From contig CABFPG010000004.1 of the NCBI GenBank assembly GCA_902141825.1, positions 62,001 to 126,000 on the forward strand: a DNA stretch of 64,000 bases, read 5' to 3'. The position numbers were made by a program, and so were the translations under genes. The notes beneath the pieces are model-generated. The model searched no databases and had not been told where the DNA came from. It worked only from the letters and a program-made list of their open reading frames with translations. Every line of letters starts with the position of its first letter. The stretch's first letter is position 1. Of the stretch, positions 1-7,546 are shown one piece after another. Source of the DNA: Thalassocella blandensis. GTDB lineage: Bacteria > Pseudomonadota > Gammaproteobacteria > Pseudomonadales > Cellvibrionaceae.

Positions 1-1956
1 GTACAACAACCATGCAATCGGGCGCGAACTCGAAACAAACATAGCCTTGCCGGCAATAGTGGAACCTTCCGATACGCGCGCCTCGTAATGCGCAACAAAA
101 TCTGTGGCCAGGGCACGAATACGATCCGGGTCGCCCAGAATCGCGCCCATACTGGCCATGGCTTTTTTGCTTTCTTCTATCTGGTATTCGCTGGCACCGT
201 CTTTTTCGCACTGCTGATAGTACTCTTCAATTTCCTTAAGCTTGCTGTTATCCAAAATCACTTTGGCTGCGCGGCCTTCATACACCAGCGGTACGGTAAT
301 TTCATCATGCACGGATTCGGTCATGGTATAGCTGTCTACCACCGGGCCGAATACATCGAGCGTGGCATCCACTGGCGTGCCGGTAAAGCCAACGTAGGTG
401 GCATTGGGGAGGGAATCGTGCAGGTATTTGGCAAAACCAAAAGTCTTTTTCACGCCCTCTTCGGTGATTTTAATTTTTTGATCGAGGTTCACTTGGCTGC
501 GATGCGCTTCATCGCTGATGCAGATCACATTGCAGCGTTTGGTTAACAGCTGGGTGCTTTCGGTGAATTTATGAATGGTGGTAAGGAACACACCGCCACT
601 GTTGCGACCTTGCAACTTTTCGCGCAGGTCATCGCGGGAATCCACCGCTTCTACCACTTGGTCGCCAATGTATATTTTGGCGTTGGTAAACTGCTCGCTT
701 AGCTGATCGTCCAAATCCGTTCTATCGGTAATTAACACAATGGTCGGGCTAGCAAAATCAATGCTTTTCATCAGCAAGCGCGCTAAAAACTGCATGGTAA
801 AACTTTTGCCGCAGCCGGTTGCGCCGAAATACGTACCCCCTTTACCATCGCGCAACGGGTCATTCTCTCCCTCGTTACTGGAAAGTTTTTGATGGCGTTT
901 AATGTTTTCGAAAAGTTTGGTTGCCGCGTAATATTGCGGGTAGCGGCAAATAATTTTGATTTCTTTATGGGTTTTATCGGGGAAGTAAATAAAATGCCGA
1001 ATCACTTCACGCAAGCGGCGCGGCTCGAATAAGCCTTGCACCATGCTGTGCAAGGAATCTATACCGTCTTTCTCAATCCGTTCATTACCGGTGACTTTGC
1101 GCCAGCCGTAAAAAAAATCGTACTGGGCGAACAGCGTGCCCATTTTATTATTCACACCATCGCTTATCACGCAAAATGCGTTGTACACCAGTAACTGAGG
1201 AATATCACGGCGGTAGCGTGTGGTGAGTTGAACATAGGCTTCATGAATATCAACCGTTTCGCGAATTGCACTTTTAAATTCAAACACTACTAAAGGCAAA
1301 CCGTTGATATACAAAATCGCGTCGGGTATGCGGGTTTGGCCTGTAGGGCCTTCTATTTCGAATTGATTGACGACTTTATAAATATTACTGGTTTGTGTGG
1401 CTTCGCCAAAGCTGTAGATTGCCGTGGGATTGGAGACGTGAAATGGCTTGCTTGACTCGCGAACGGCACGCACTTTTCCGTCAATGGCTTCACTTTCAGA
1501 GTGGTTTTGATTCTCTTGAGAATTGTCATCCGTCGCCAAGGTGTCGTGTTCCGTCTGCGATATCGGATCATCAACTGGCACCCGCATTGCCGCTAGATCG
1601 TCGTAATCAACCAACTGAATATATACATCTTTTAACTTCGGGTCTTCACGCTTTAATAAAAAACCATCGCTCAGCCATTTGCACAGTTTTTTATTGCTCT
1701 CGTACAAGTCACTGGCGGGGAGTAATTGTAGCTGGCGCACTATCTGGTTAATTTCACCGGCGGTAATGCCCTCATGAGCATAGCGGGACTGCAAAAACGC
1801 CACTAAGTCGCCTTCCAGCAATACATTAGTGGCAGCGCCTAACTTGCTGCCAACGCCCAATTTCACGCTGGCGCCATCGACGTAGGCATACCCTTGCTCC
1901 CCCAGGAGCTGGATGATGGCTTGCTCTAGCACTTCTTCGGTGAATTTATGGCTCAT
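1..1956 (-). CDS. hsdR: Type I restriction enzyme R subunit HsdR (3' end outside window)
   Basis: This is the ATP-dependent translocase and endonuclease subunit of a type I restriction system. Translating the minus strand from the ATG at 1956 gives an open frame to the window edge, about 652 residues, so the C-terminal part is missing. Near residue 210-235 is a PD-(D/E)XK-type nuclease core (IPDAILYINGLPLVVFEFKS). The motor domain follows, with Walker A GATGCGKS, a DEAH-type Walker B (SDEAHRS) and a TGTP motif. It lies downstream of hsdM and hsdS, after a 213-aa gene and a 115-nt gap, so it may be co-transcribed or have its own promoter. No frameshift is seen in the visible part. Confidence 0.95.
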   Translation of the reverse strand, partial: MSHKFTEEVLEQAIIQLLGEQGYAYVDGASVKLGVGSKLGAATNVLLEGDLVAFLQSRYAHEGITAGEINQIVRQLQLLPASDLYESNKKLCKWLSDGFLLKREDPKLKDVYIQLVDYDDLAAMRVPVDDPISQTEHDTLATDDNSQENQNHSESEAIDGKVRAVRESSKPFHVSNPTAIYSFGEATQTSNIYKVVNQFEIEGPTGQTRIPDAILYINGLPLVVFEFKSAIRETVDIHEAYVQLTTRYRRDIPQLLVYNAFCVISDGVNNKMGTLFAQYDFFYGWRKVTGNERIEKDGIDSLHSMVQGLFEPRRLREVIRHFIYFPDKTHKEIKIICRYPQYYAATKLFENIKRHQKLSSNEGENDPLRDGKGGTYFGATGCGKSFTMQFLARLLMKSIDFASPTIVLITDRTDLDDQLSEQFTNAKIYIGDQVVEAVDSRDDLREKLQGRNSGGVFLTTIHKFTESTQLLTKRCNVICISDEAHRSQVNLDQKIKITEEGVKKTFGFAKYLHDSLPNATYVGFTGTPVDATLDVFGPVVDSYTMTESVHDEITVPLVYEGRAAKVILDNSKLKEIEEYYQQCEKDGASEYQIEESKKAMASMGAILGDPDRIRALATDFVAHYEARVSEGSTIAGKAMFVSSSRPIAWLLY

Positions 1957-2071
1957 GCTGCGCGTATCCTTCTAGCCTTTAAATTAAAACCTCTAAGCGT
2001 TAACTTCTATGCTTTGGCTGTTAATTTCATTGGCTTTTAAACTTTTTCTTCAAAGCCAAGCTGACATTGCT

Positions 2072-2713
2072 CTATGCGGTATTTTTCGTTTTCTCGTTAA
2101 CTATAGCGCTAAATGCCTGGTCCAGCGCATCGGGTAAATTAAACTGCTCAGGAATATAGGGAAATACATCGTATTTATATTGGTGTTCCTGCAGCCATGC
2201 GGCTTTTTTCTCTACAGACCAATCTAATTGTTGAAAGCAGGTAATTAGGCGCTCACCTAATTCTTCCTCAAGGTTTAAGCGATAGCCGCCAGAATCGTCA
2301 ATGCCTTCTAACACCAAATTCAAGCGTTCGAAGGCCTGCATAAGCCATGTGAACTGTTGTTCGTTGGTGAGGGGGCCGGACTGCTTGCAGGTTTCGTCTT
2401 TCGCACCTTCGTCGTTTATTTGCGAATCTAACTGAGCGAAAGCTAATTGAAACAAGGTTTCGGCTTCGTAGAAATAATGCCCCACTTTGCGCCACAAGTT
2501 GGAGGTAGCCAGTAATTCTTTTTTTGGTAGGGCTTGGGTTAGCAGCTTTTTATAGTCGGCCGGCTTGTTCGAAGCGAGTAGCAAGCGCGCTTGCCACTGT
2601 TTTTTTAATTCTTTGTCAGTGCAAATGGTATCGGCAAGCCATTGGGCGACTTGTTCCGATGGCTGTTGGTTTAGAAAGTCCAAAAGCTGTTGAGGGAAGG
2701 TTGGCTTGTTCAT
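2072..2713 (-). CDS. Unknown 213-aa protein inside the type I R-M operon
   Basis: I do not recognise this protein with certainty. It is Leu/Gln/Glu-rich, appears largely helical, and has no signal peptide or membrane segment. The N-terminal 80 residues loosely resemble the helical regions found next to SWIM or DUF6880-type proteins, but that is a weak impression. Its ATG overlaps the hsdS stop codon by one base (TAATG), which implies translational coupling and a role tied to the R-M system. It sits between hsdS and hsdR, a position that often carries accessory genes in type I loci. It could be an assembly or regulatory partner or an unrelated defence cargo gene. Confidence 0.8.
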   Translation of the reverse strand: MNKPTFPQQLLDFLNQQPSEQVAQWLADTICTDKELKKQWQARLLLASNKPADYKKLLTQALPKKELLATSNLWRKVGHYFYEAETLFQLAFAQLDSQINDEGAKDETCKQSGPLTNEQQFTWLMQAFERLNLVLEGIDDSGGYRLNLEEELGERLITCFQQLDWSVEKKAAWLQEHQYKYDVFPYIPEQFNLPDALDQAFSAIVNEKTKNTA

Positions 2714-4101
2714 TAAGCGGCGCCTTCTGTTTTTTCTTTGGCTTCAGGGATGCGGAGTTCGCCGGAGATGAGTTTGGGGAGGAGTGTGTCGCGGAGCTTT
2801 TCTAAGTAAATATTTTCGTTGCTGGTTGATTTGTCAACCATTGGGCGCGTCAAACGAAAGAAAGCTTTCAATGTGGCAAGTGGAGGAAAAACAACCTTTT
2901 CTACTGCAAGAAATATCTTAGTTTGAAAGTTGGAAATGCCGGTACTCGTATTCTGGTATTCCCAAGTTTTTCCTTCCGCGTAAATTTTCTTCAGGTGCAA
3001 CCCTAACAGCAAGCCTACTTCTTCATTGATAGGACGAAGTTTGCGACAAAAACTCGCTGGCTCAACAACCCCTTCCAACCGTGCCAGTAAATTTTCAGTA
3101 ATCATCAAAGATCGGCCAGTAGGTTGTGTTGGGCTACCTCCTGATACCTCAATAACAATATCGCTGTCGGCTAGAGATCTTGTATTAAGTTTTTTGGGTT
3201 CAACCCATCTTTTAGGTGCAGAGCTTTGTGATCCATTCAGCAATTGAGGTATATCTGTTCCTCGAATAATAACCGATTGAATGGAATGTTTTTCGTCGTA
3301 CTCTTCTTTTCCCCAATCACCACCGATTGTCTGCTCCAATAGGTCTCCAAATGCTTTACTTTCCCACCCCTTGGGTACCCACCCAGAAATACCGACAGAG
3401 TTACCAACGTCCTGCTCCACATACTCAAACTCATCAGGAAATAACGCTAATATATCGGCATCGAGGGGTTTATGGTCGGGGTCGTTGGCGAGTTGTGCCA
3501 GTTGGGTGCGGCGGCGTTCGGCGTGAGCTTGTAATTCTTCGGGAATGGGTTTGCCGGAGGCGAGCAACTTATCCATCACCGGATCAAAATCCACAAACCA
3601 GCTTTTAAATAGCGCTTGCGCCATTTGTTCTAGGGTTTGGTTCATCTGGCGGTTTAGTTGGATTTTATTTTCATATTCTTCTAGGAGTTTACCAATTAGT
3701 GCTTGTTCAACTTTGTTTTTAGTCGCCCAAATTTTATAAGGGTAAATGGCATTTCTATTTAACGACTTCTGAGCGCTTCCCGAATTAAACTGGTTAAAGT
3801 CAATCTGACTCAATAAATAATAAATGTATCTTTCATCATTCCCTTTGAAGTCAGTAACATACAAAACAGTGTTCAGAGGCCAAAAATCTACGTTGCAGTA
3901 ACTTACAACTCCCATAGAGTTACCACTACGTCCAATTACAACACCAGGCCCTTTGGTTTTACACAGATTATGATATCCCGTAACACCAGAAGACCCCATA
4001 ACGGGAATCGCCCCTAAAAGTCTGTCTTGCGAAGGTAAGTCATGACCCCGCTGAAGCGATACTAAATCTCCTAAGGGAATACTCCCCCAATCATTCGCCA
4101 T
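2713..4101 (-). CDS. hsdS: Type I R-M specificity subunit HsdS
   Basis: HsdS sets the bipartite DNA target for methylation and restriction. The 462-aa protein has the expected layout: a first target-recognition domain (about 1-130), a central conserved helical spacer (about 131-215) containing the typical NRQMNQTLEQMAQALFKSWF segment, a second recognition domain (about 235-420), and a closing helix with the usual LLPKLISGEL sequence. The ATG overlaps the end of hsdM by 11 nt, and its stop overlaps the next gene by one base, so the genes form a tight operon. The recognition sequence cannot be read from the protein. Confidence 0.95.
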   Translation of the reverse strand: MANDWGSIPLGDLVSLQRGHDLPSQDRLLGAIPVMGSSGVTGYHNLCKTKGPGVVIGRSGNSMGVVSYCNVDFWPLNTVLYVTDFKGNDERYIYYLLSQIDFNQFNSGSAQKSLNRNAIYPYKIWATKNKVEQALIGKLLEEYENKIQLNRQMNQTLEQMAQALFKSWFVDFDPVMDKLLASGKPIPEELQAHAERRRTQLAQLANDPDHKPLDADILALFPDEFEYVEQDVGNSVGISGWVPKGWESKAFGDLLEQTIGGDWGKEEYDEKHSIQSVIIRGTDIPQLLNGSQSSAPKRWVEPKKLNTRSLADSDIVIEVSGGSPTQPTGRSLMITENLLARLEGVVEPASFCRKLRPINEEVGLLLGLHLKKIYAEGKTWEYQNTSTGISNFQTKIFLAVEKVVFPPLATLKAFFRLTRPMVDKSTSNENIYLEKLRDTLLPKLISGELRIPEAKEKTEGAA

Positions 4102-5680
4102 AACCTAAAGCCTCCAAATTTTGCATAATTGCCTTATCTAACTCCATTGCTTCTAACATTTGGCAACATAAAGTCTGAGACAATTCCTTCATCTTGACTT
4201 CAAAGGGAATGCCATCATCTTCCAATTCAGCAGCACCTACATATCGGCCAGGAGTCAATACATAGTCATTGGTTTTAATGTCTTCTAACGAAGCACTTTT
4301 ACTATAGCCAGCAACATCTTCATAACTGCCGTCTTTCGCTTCCCCTCTCCACGCATGATACGTCTGCGCAATTTTGGCAATATCGTCCGCTGTTAATTCT
4401 TTATGAATTCGGCTGGCCATGGTGCCCATCTGACGAGCGTCAATAAATAGTGTTTCGCCTTTGCGGTTGCGATAGCCACGTGTTTTATCTTCACCTTTAT
4501 TTTTAGTCAAAAACCACAAACACACGGGAATTTGCGTGGTGTAAAACAATTGGCCAGGCAAGGCGATCATGCAATCGACGTGGTCATTTTCAATTAGCTG
4601 TTTTCTAATTTCACCTTCACCGCTGGTGTTGGTGCTCATGGAGCCGTTTGCCAATACAAAACCTGCGGTGCCGCTTTCGCTTAGCTTGCTCAACATATGC
4701 AGTATCCAGGCGTAGTTGGCATTGCCGGTGGGCGGAATGGTGTAGCCGCGCCAGCGTGGGTCGTCGGTCAGTTCGGCATCGGCTCGCCACTGCTTTTGGT
4801 TAAAGGGCGGGTTGGCCATTATAAAATCGGCTTTTAGGTCCTGGTGCTGGTCTTTAAAAAAGGAGTCGCCTGCAACATCGCCAAGGTTGCCGTTAATGCC
4901 GCGAATGGCGAGGTTCATTTTCGCCAGTTTGTAGGTAGTGTTGGTGTACTCTTGGCCGTAAATGGAAATATCTTTTTGGCTGCCGTTATGGCTGTTCACA
5001 AATTTAATGGACTGCACGAACATACCGCCGGAACCGCAGCAGGGGTCGTAAATTTTGCCTTTATAGGGTTCGAGCATTTCGGCCAATAACGCCACCACAC
5101 ACTTGGGGGTATAGAACTCGCCACCGCCTTTACCTTCGGTAGCGGCGAATTTACCCAGGAAATATTCATACACTCGGCCTACCAAATCCTGTTCGCTGAT
5201 ATCACATTCGTTGGCCATGGTATCGATGTTATTAATGGTATCCAGCAGCGCGGCCAATTTGTTTACTTCCAAACCTAAGCGCGAGAAGTAGTTGTCTGGC
5301 AGTGCGCCAGCAAGCTGTGGATTGCTTTTTTCAATGGTGTGCAAGGCGGTATCAATCTTAAGTGCGATATCATTCTGCTTGCTGTGAACCATCAGATGAT
5401 CCCAGCGGGCTTCTTCTGCAAGGTAAAACACGTTTTCGGAAGCGTAAAACTCCACCATTTCGATAAAGGCTTCTTGGCCTGCTTCTTTTAGCGCTTGGCG
5501 ACGCTTTTCAAATTTGTCCGATATGAATTTGAGGAAGATAAGGCTTAAAACTATATGCTTATATTCGGAGGATTCCACCGAGCCGCGCAGCTTGTTGGCG
5601 CTGTCCCATAGCGACTCCTCGAAGGAGGCACTGTTCTTTTTGGGTTTACTCGCTTTGGTCTTTTTCTTCGCGTTTGTCAT
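4091..5680 (-). CDS. hsdM: Type I R-M DNA adenine methyltransferase HsdM
   Basis: This is the N6-adenine methyltransferase subunit of the type I system. After a Lys-rich start, the HsdM N-terminal helical domain begins around FEESLWDSANKLRGS. The S-adenosylmethionine motif DPCCGSGGMF and the catalytic NPPF motif (ADFIMANPPFNQ) are intact. I chose the ATG at 5680 (529 aa). The open frame reaches a TTG at 5764, but those 28 residues look like untranslated leader and the family starts near the Lys-rich segment. No strong Shine-Dalgarno is visible at either start. A 12-bp palindrome lies about 90 bp upstream. Confidence 0.95.
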   Translation of the reverse strand: MTNAKKKTKASKPKKNSASFEESLWDSANKLRGSVESSEYKHIVLSLIFLKFISDKFEKRRQALKEAGQEAFIEMVEFYASENVFYLAEEARWDHLMVHSKQNDIALKIDTALHTIEKSNPQLAGALPDNYFSRLGLEVNKLAALLDTINNIDTMANECDISEQDLVGRVYEYFLGKFAATEGKGGGEFYTPKCVVALLAEMLEPYKGKIYDPCCGSGGMFVQSIKFVNSHNGSQKDISIYGQEYTNTTYKLAKMNLAIRGINGNLGDVAGDSFFKDQHQDLKADFIMANPPFNQKQWRADAELTDDPRWRGYTIPPTGNANYAWILHMLSKLSESGTAGFVLANGSMSTNTSGEGEIRKQLIENDHVDCMIALPGQLFYTTQIPVCLWFLTKNKGEDKTRGYRNRKGETLFIDARQMGTMASRIHKELTADDIAKIAQTYHAWRGEAKDGSYEDVAGYSKSASLEDIKTNDYVLTPGRYVGAAELEDDGIPFEVKMKELSQTLCCQMLEAMELDKAIMQNLEALGYGE

Positions 5681-5771
5681 GTTGTTGGTCACTGCTGGCG
5701 TTTTCTTGTGGTCAATGTTCGTTGGCGACGCAGGTGATATTTGTGCGCGGCACGTTTGGGGCAACTAGTTT

Positions 5772-5783
5772 TGTTTCGAAACA
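5772..5783. promoter_or_regulatory. 12-bp perfect palindrome upstream of hsdM
   Basis: TGTTTCGAAACA is a perfect inverted repeat about 90 bp upstream of the chosen hsdM start. It could be an operator for a dimeric regulator of the R-M operon, but no regulator gene of known type is adjacent and the assignment is only positional. Confidence 0.3.
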
Positions 5784-6247
5784 TGGATGAATTTTCAATT
5801 AGGCGGTATTTTGTCACATTTGACTGGTATTGATTAGCCATATGGATGCAAAAAAAGCCATTATAGACCAATGACTTACATCGGGAATTATGTGCGAACC
5901 GATTTGGTCACCGTTTAAACGCTTAATCCTAAAAAGACCCGGGGGGGGTAATTTAGGCGTACTAAGACGCAAGCGCATCTGGGCTTCAAAATTCAGAGAG
6001 TGCTTTTTGTTTATACGTGCGCTCTGAGGTATTACCGCCAGTGCATTGCATACAAGTTGTATGATCTGTGCAAGTTACAAACTACTCTGGTGACGGCAGG
6101 TGTTAACGAGCACCCACAATAGTGGAAGGACGGTATTTTCAAGACTTTCGCGCAATGCATTTACAACAGTTAACACGCCGACTACGTGGGAGGCACTAAG
6201 TTAAAGAAAACCACGGCATTCACTTGCACTGGAGAAAATTCAACCAA
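5784..6247. other. Gene-poor spacer upstream of hsdM
   Basis: No convincing gene is present. The stretch contains a run of eight G at 5941-5948 directly after CCC, and a short hairpin around 6049-6063 (CATACAA/TTGTATG). The small open frames here lack ribosome binding sites and family resemblance. The hsdM promoter must lie in this region, but I cannot place it. Confidence 0.5.
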
Positions 6248-6442
6248 TCACGAATGCACGGAAATATGTGCTGCCTGGCCCTTCAATAAACGCTCTTTTG
6301 GTGAATGCCTGTACATGGAGGGCTTTACAATCTCACGAAGGTAATCACTGACACTGATACCCCGAGCATCCGCGTTATCCTGTAGGCGTTCATACATATT
6401 CTGAGTGACACGGAAGACAATCTGATGTGTTTTATTCGCCAT
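6248..6442 (-). CDS. Small ribbon-helix-helix type DNA-binding protein
   Basis: This 64-aa protein starts MANKTHQIVFRVTQNMYERL and continues with a GISVSDYLREIVK segment. A short basic strand followed by two helices is the pattern of Arc/MetJ or mobilisation-type ribbon-helix-helix proteins, which bind DNA as dimers. A G-rich GGGGATG lies upstream as a possible ribosome site. No toxin partner is adjacent. Such proteins are common antitoxins, relaxosome accessories or island regulators, which fits the possible island edge here. Function is inferred from fold only. Confidence 0.65.
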   Translation of the reverse strand: MANKTHQIVFRVTQNMYERLQDNADARGISVSDYLREIVKPSMYRHSPKERLLKGQAAHISVHS

Positions 6443-6597
6443 CTTCTAACATCCCCACTTTGATTTGCGACCGAATACGTGAAAGCCGCGAAAAGTGGTT
6501 ATAAGCTCACTAAACAATGTAAAGTGGTGCTACTTATGGTGCTACCTGCAATGCACTATTGTTATTTTATCTTTTTAAAACAATAACTTACAAGATT

Positions 6598-6620
6598 GGT
6601 TCGACACCGCCCCCGCCATC
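6598..6620 (+). other. Possible tRNA/tmRNA 3'-end remnant (candidate att site)
   Basis: The sequence GGTTCGACACCGCCCCCGCC followed by ATC looks like the T-loop and 3' acceptor end of a tRNA or tmRNA. There is no matching tRNA body upstream. A 3' fragment like this is what site-specific integration into such a gene leaves at the far end of an island. T-stem pairing is imperfect, so the call is tentative. Confidence 0.3.
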
Positions 6621-6804
6621 TATCTAATTTAAAATTCACTTAACCAACACGTATAGGCTCATTATCCCGACCTGTACAGGCCTTGAACCATCGATTCAAC
6701 TGACTCGTGCGCGCAAATTCACGCAGACCATCAACTACGTATTCAAAACAAACTTAAACGGGAACCCAGGAATCTGGAACGTCACACTTTCCAGATATGC
6801 GTGA

Positions 6805-6836
6805 TGTAAGCAATATTGATATCAATATTGCTTACA
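6805..6836. repeat. Perfect 32-bp palindrome downstream of pgsA
   Basis: Positions 6805-6820 are the exact reverse complement of 6821-6836, centred on GATATC, with no loop. It is AT-rich and is not followed by a T-run on either strand, so it does not look like an ordinary intrinsic terminator. It could be a dimeric operator, a recombination site or a cruciform-forming element. Confidence 0.85.
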
Positions 6837-6859
6837 ACAAAACAAAGGGGATGTGTCAG

Positions 6860-7432
6860 TTACTCTCTGCCCATCAGGGCTGGCCAGGCGGCCTTCAGAT
6901 ATACGCACATGGACCAAATTGTGAGAATTGCAGCCAAATAGAGTGCAACATAGCCAACCTGATTAAATAAGGGGTGTTTTTCGTCGGTAAAGGCCAGGAG
7001 CATGACGATGGCGACAATTTGCAAGGTGGTTTTGAATTTGCCGATATTGGATACCGCAACGCTGGCGCGCTTGCCCAGCTCCGCCATCCATTCGCGCAAA
7101 GCGGAGATGACGATTTCGCGACAGATAATCACTATGGCAGGCAGAGTGAACATCACATCATTGTGGGATTCGATCAGAATCGCCAACGCTACGGCGACCA
7201 TGAGCTTGTCGGCAACCGGGTCCAGAAAGGCACCAAAGGGCGTAGTAAGATTGTATTTACGCGCAATATAGCCGTCCAGCCAATCTGTAACGCCCGCCAG
7301 AGCGAACAATGCGCCTGAGGCAATATAGCGCCATTCAAATGGGGAATAATATACCGCGACGAGTAAAGGTATGAACAGGATACGGACCAAGGTCAATTGG
7401 TTTGCGGGGTTGAACAAGGGATGTTGGGGCAC
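6860..7432 (-). CDS. pgsA: CDP-diacylglycerol-glycerol-3-phosphate 3-phosphatidyltransferase
   Basis: PgsA makes phosphatidylglycerophosphate from CDP-diacylglycerol and glycerol-3-phosphate in the inner membrane, the committed step to phosphatidylglycerol and cardiolipin. The 190-aa protein carries the CDP-alcohol phosphotransferase signature DG-x2-AR-x8-G-x3-D-x3-D (DGYIARKY, then GAFLDPVADK) and several hydrophobic helices. The N-terminus matches the usual family start (NPANQLTLVRI). It lies 114 nt downstream of uvrC in the classical uvrY-uvrC-pgsA arrangement. Confidence 0.96.
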   Translation of the reverse strand: MPQHPLFNPANQLTLVRILFIPLLVAVYYSPFEWRYIASGALFALAGVTDWLDGYIARKYNLTTPFGAFLDPVADKLMVAVALAILIESHNDVMFTLPAIVIICREIVISALREWMAELGKRASVAVSNIGKFKTTLQIVAIVMLLAFTDEKHPLFNQVGYVALYLAAILTIWSMCVYLKAAWPALMGRE

Positions 7433-7546
7433 TGGCTACCTGGCTTAGTTAAGATCTAAAATAAAAGGGCTAATTCAAAAGCGTTTACATTCATAAACTC
7501 GATATAAACACCCGTATTTTAATGGTTTGATGGGAGGGTGTGAACG

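Larger units (their letters stand above)
6443..6859. other. Spacer between RHH gene and pgsA (possible island junction)
   Basis: No gene is seen. It contains a fragment resembling a tRNA/tmRNA 3' end (6598-6620) and a perfect 32-bp palindrome (6805-6836), each listed separately. In enterobacteria the region downstream of pgsA carries tRNA genes; no complete tRNA can be folded here. Confidence 0.5.

Noticed and set aside
88-546. Plus-strand open frame of 152 codons
   Set aside because: It is antisense to the clearly coding hsdR frame, whose nuclease and helicase motifs are intact on the minus strand.
5681-5764. Extended hsdM start at TTG 5764
   Set aside because: The extra 28 residues do not resemble the HsdM N-terminus, and the ATG at 5680 begins the typical Lys-rich start.
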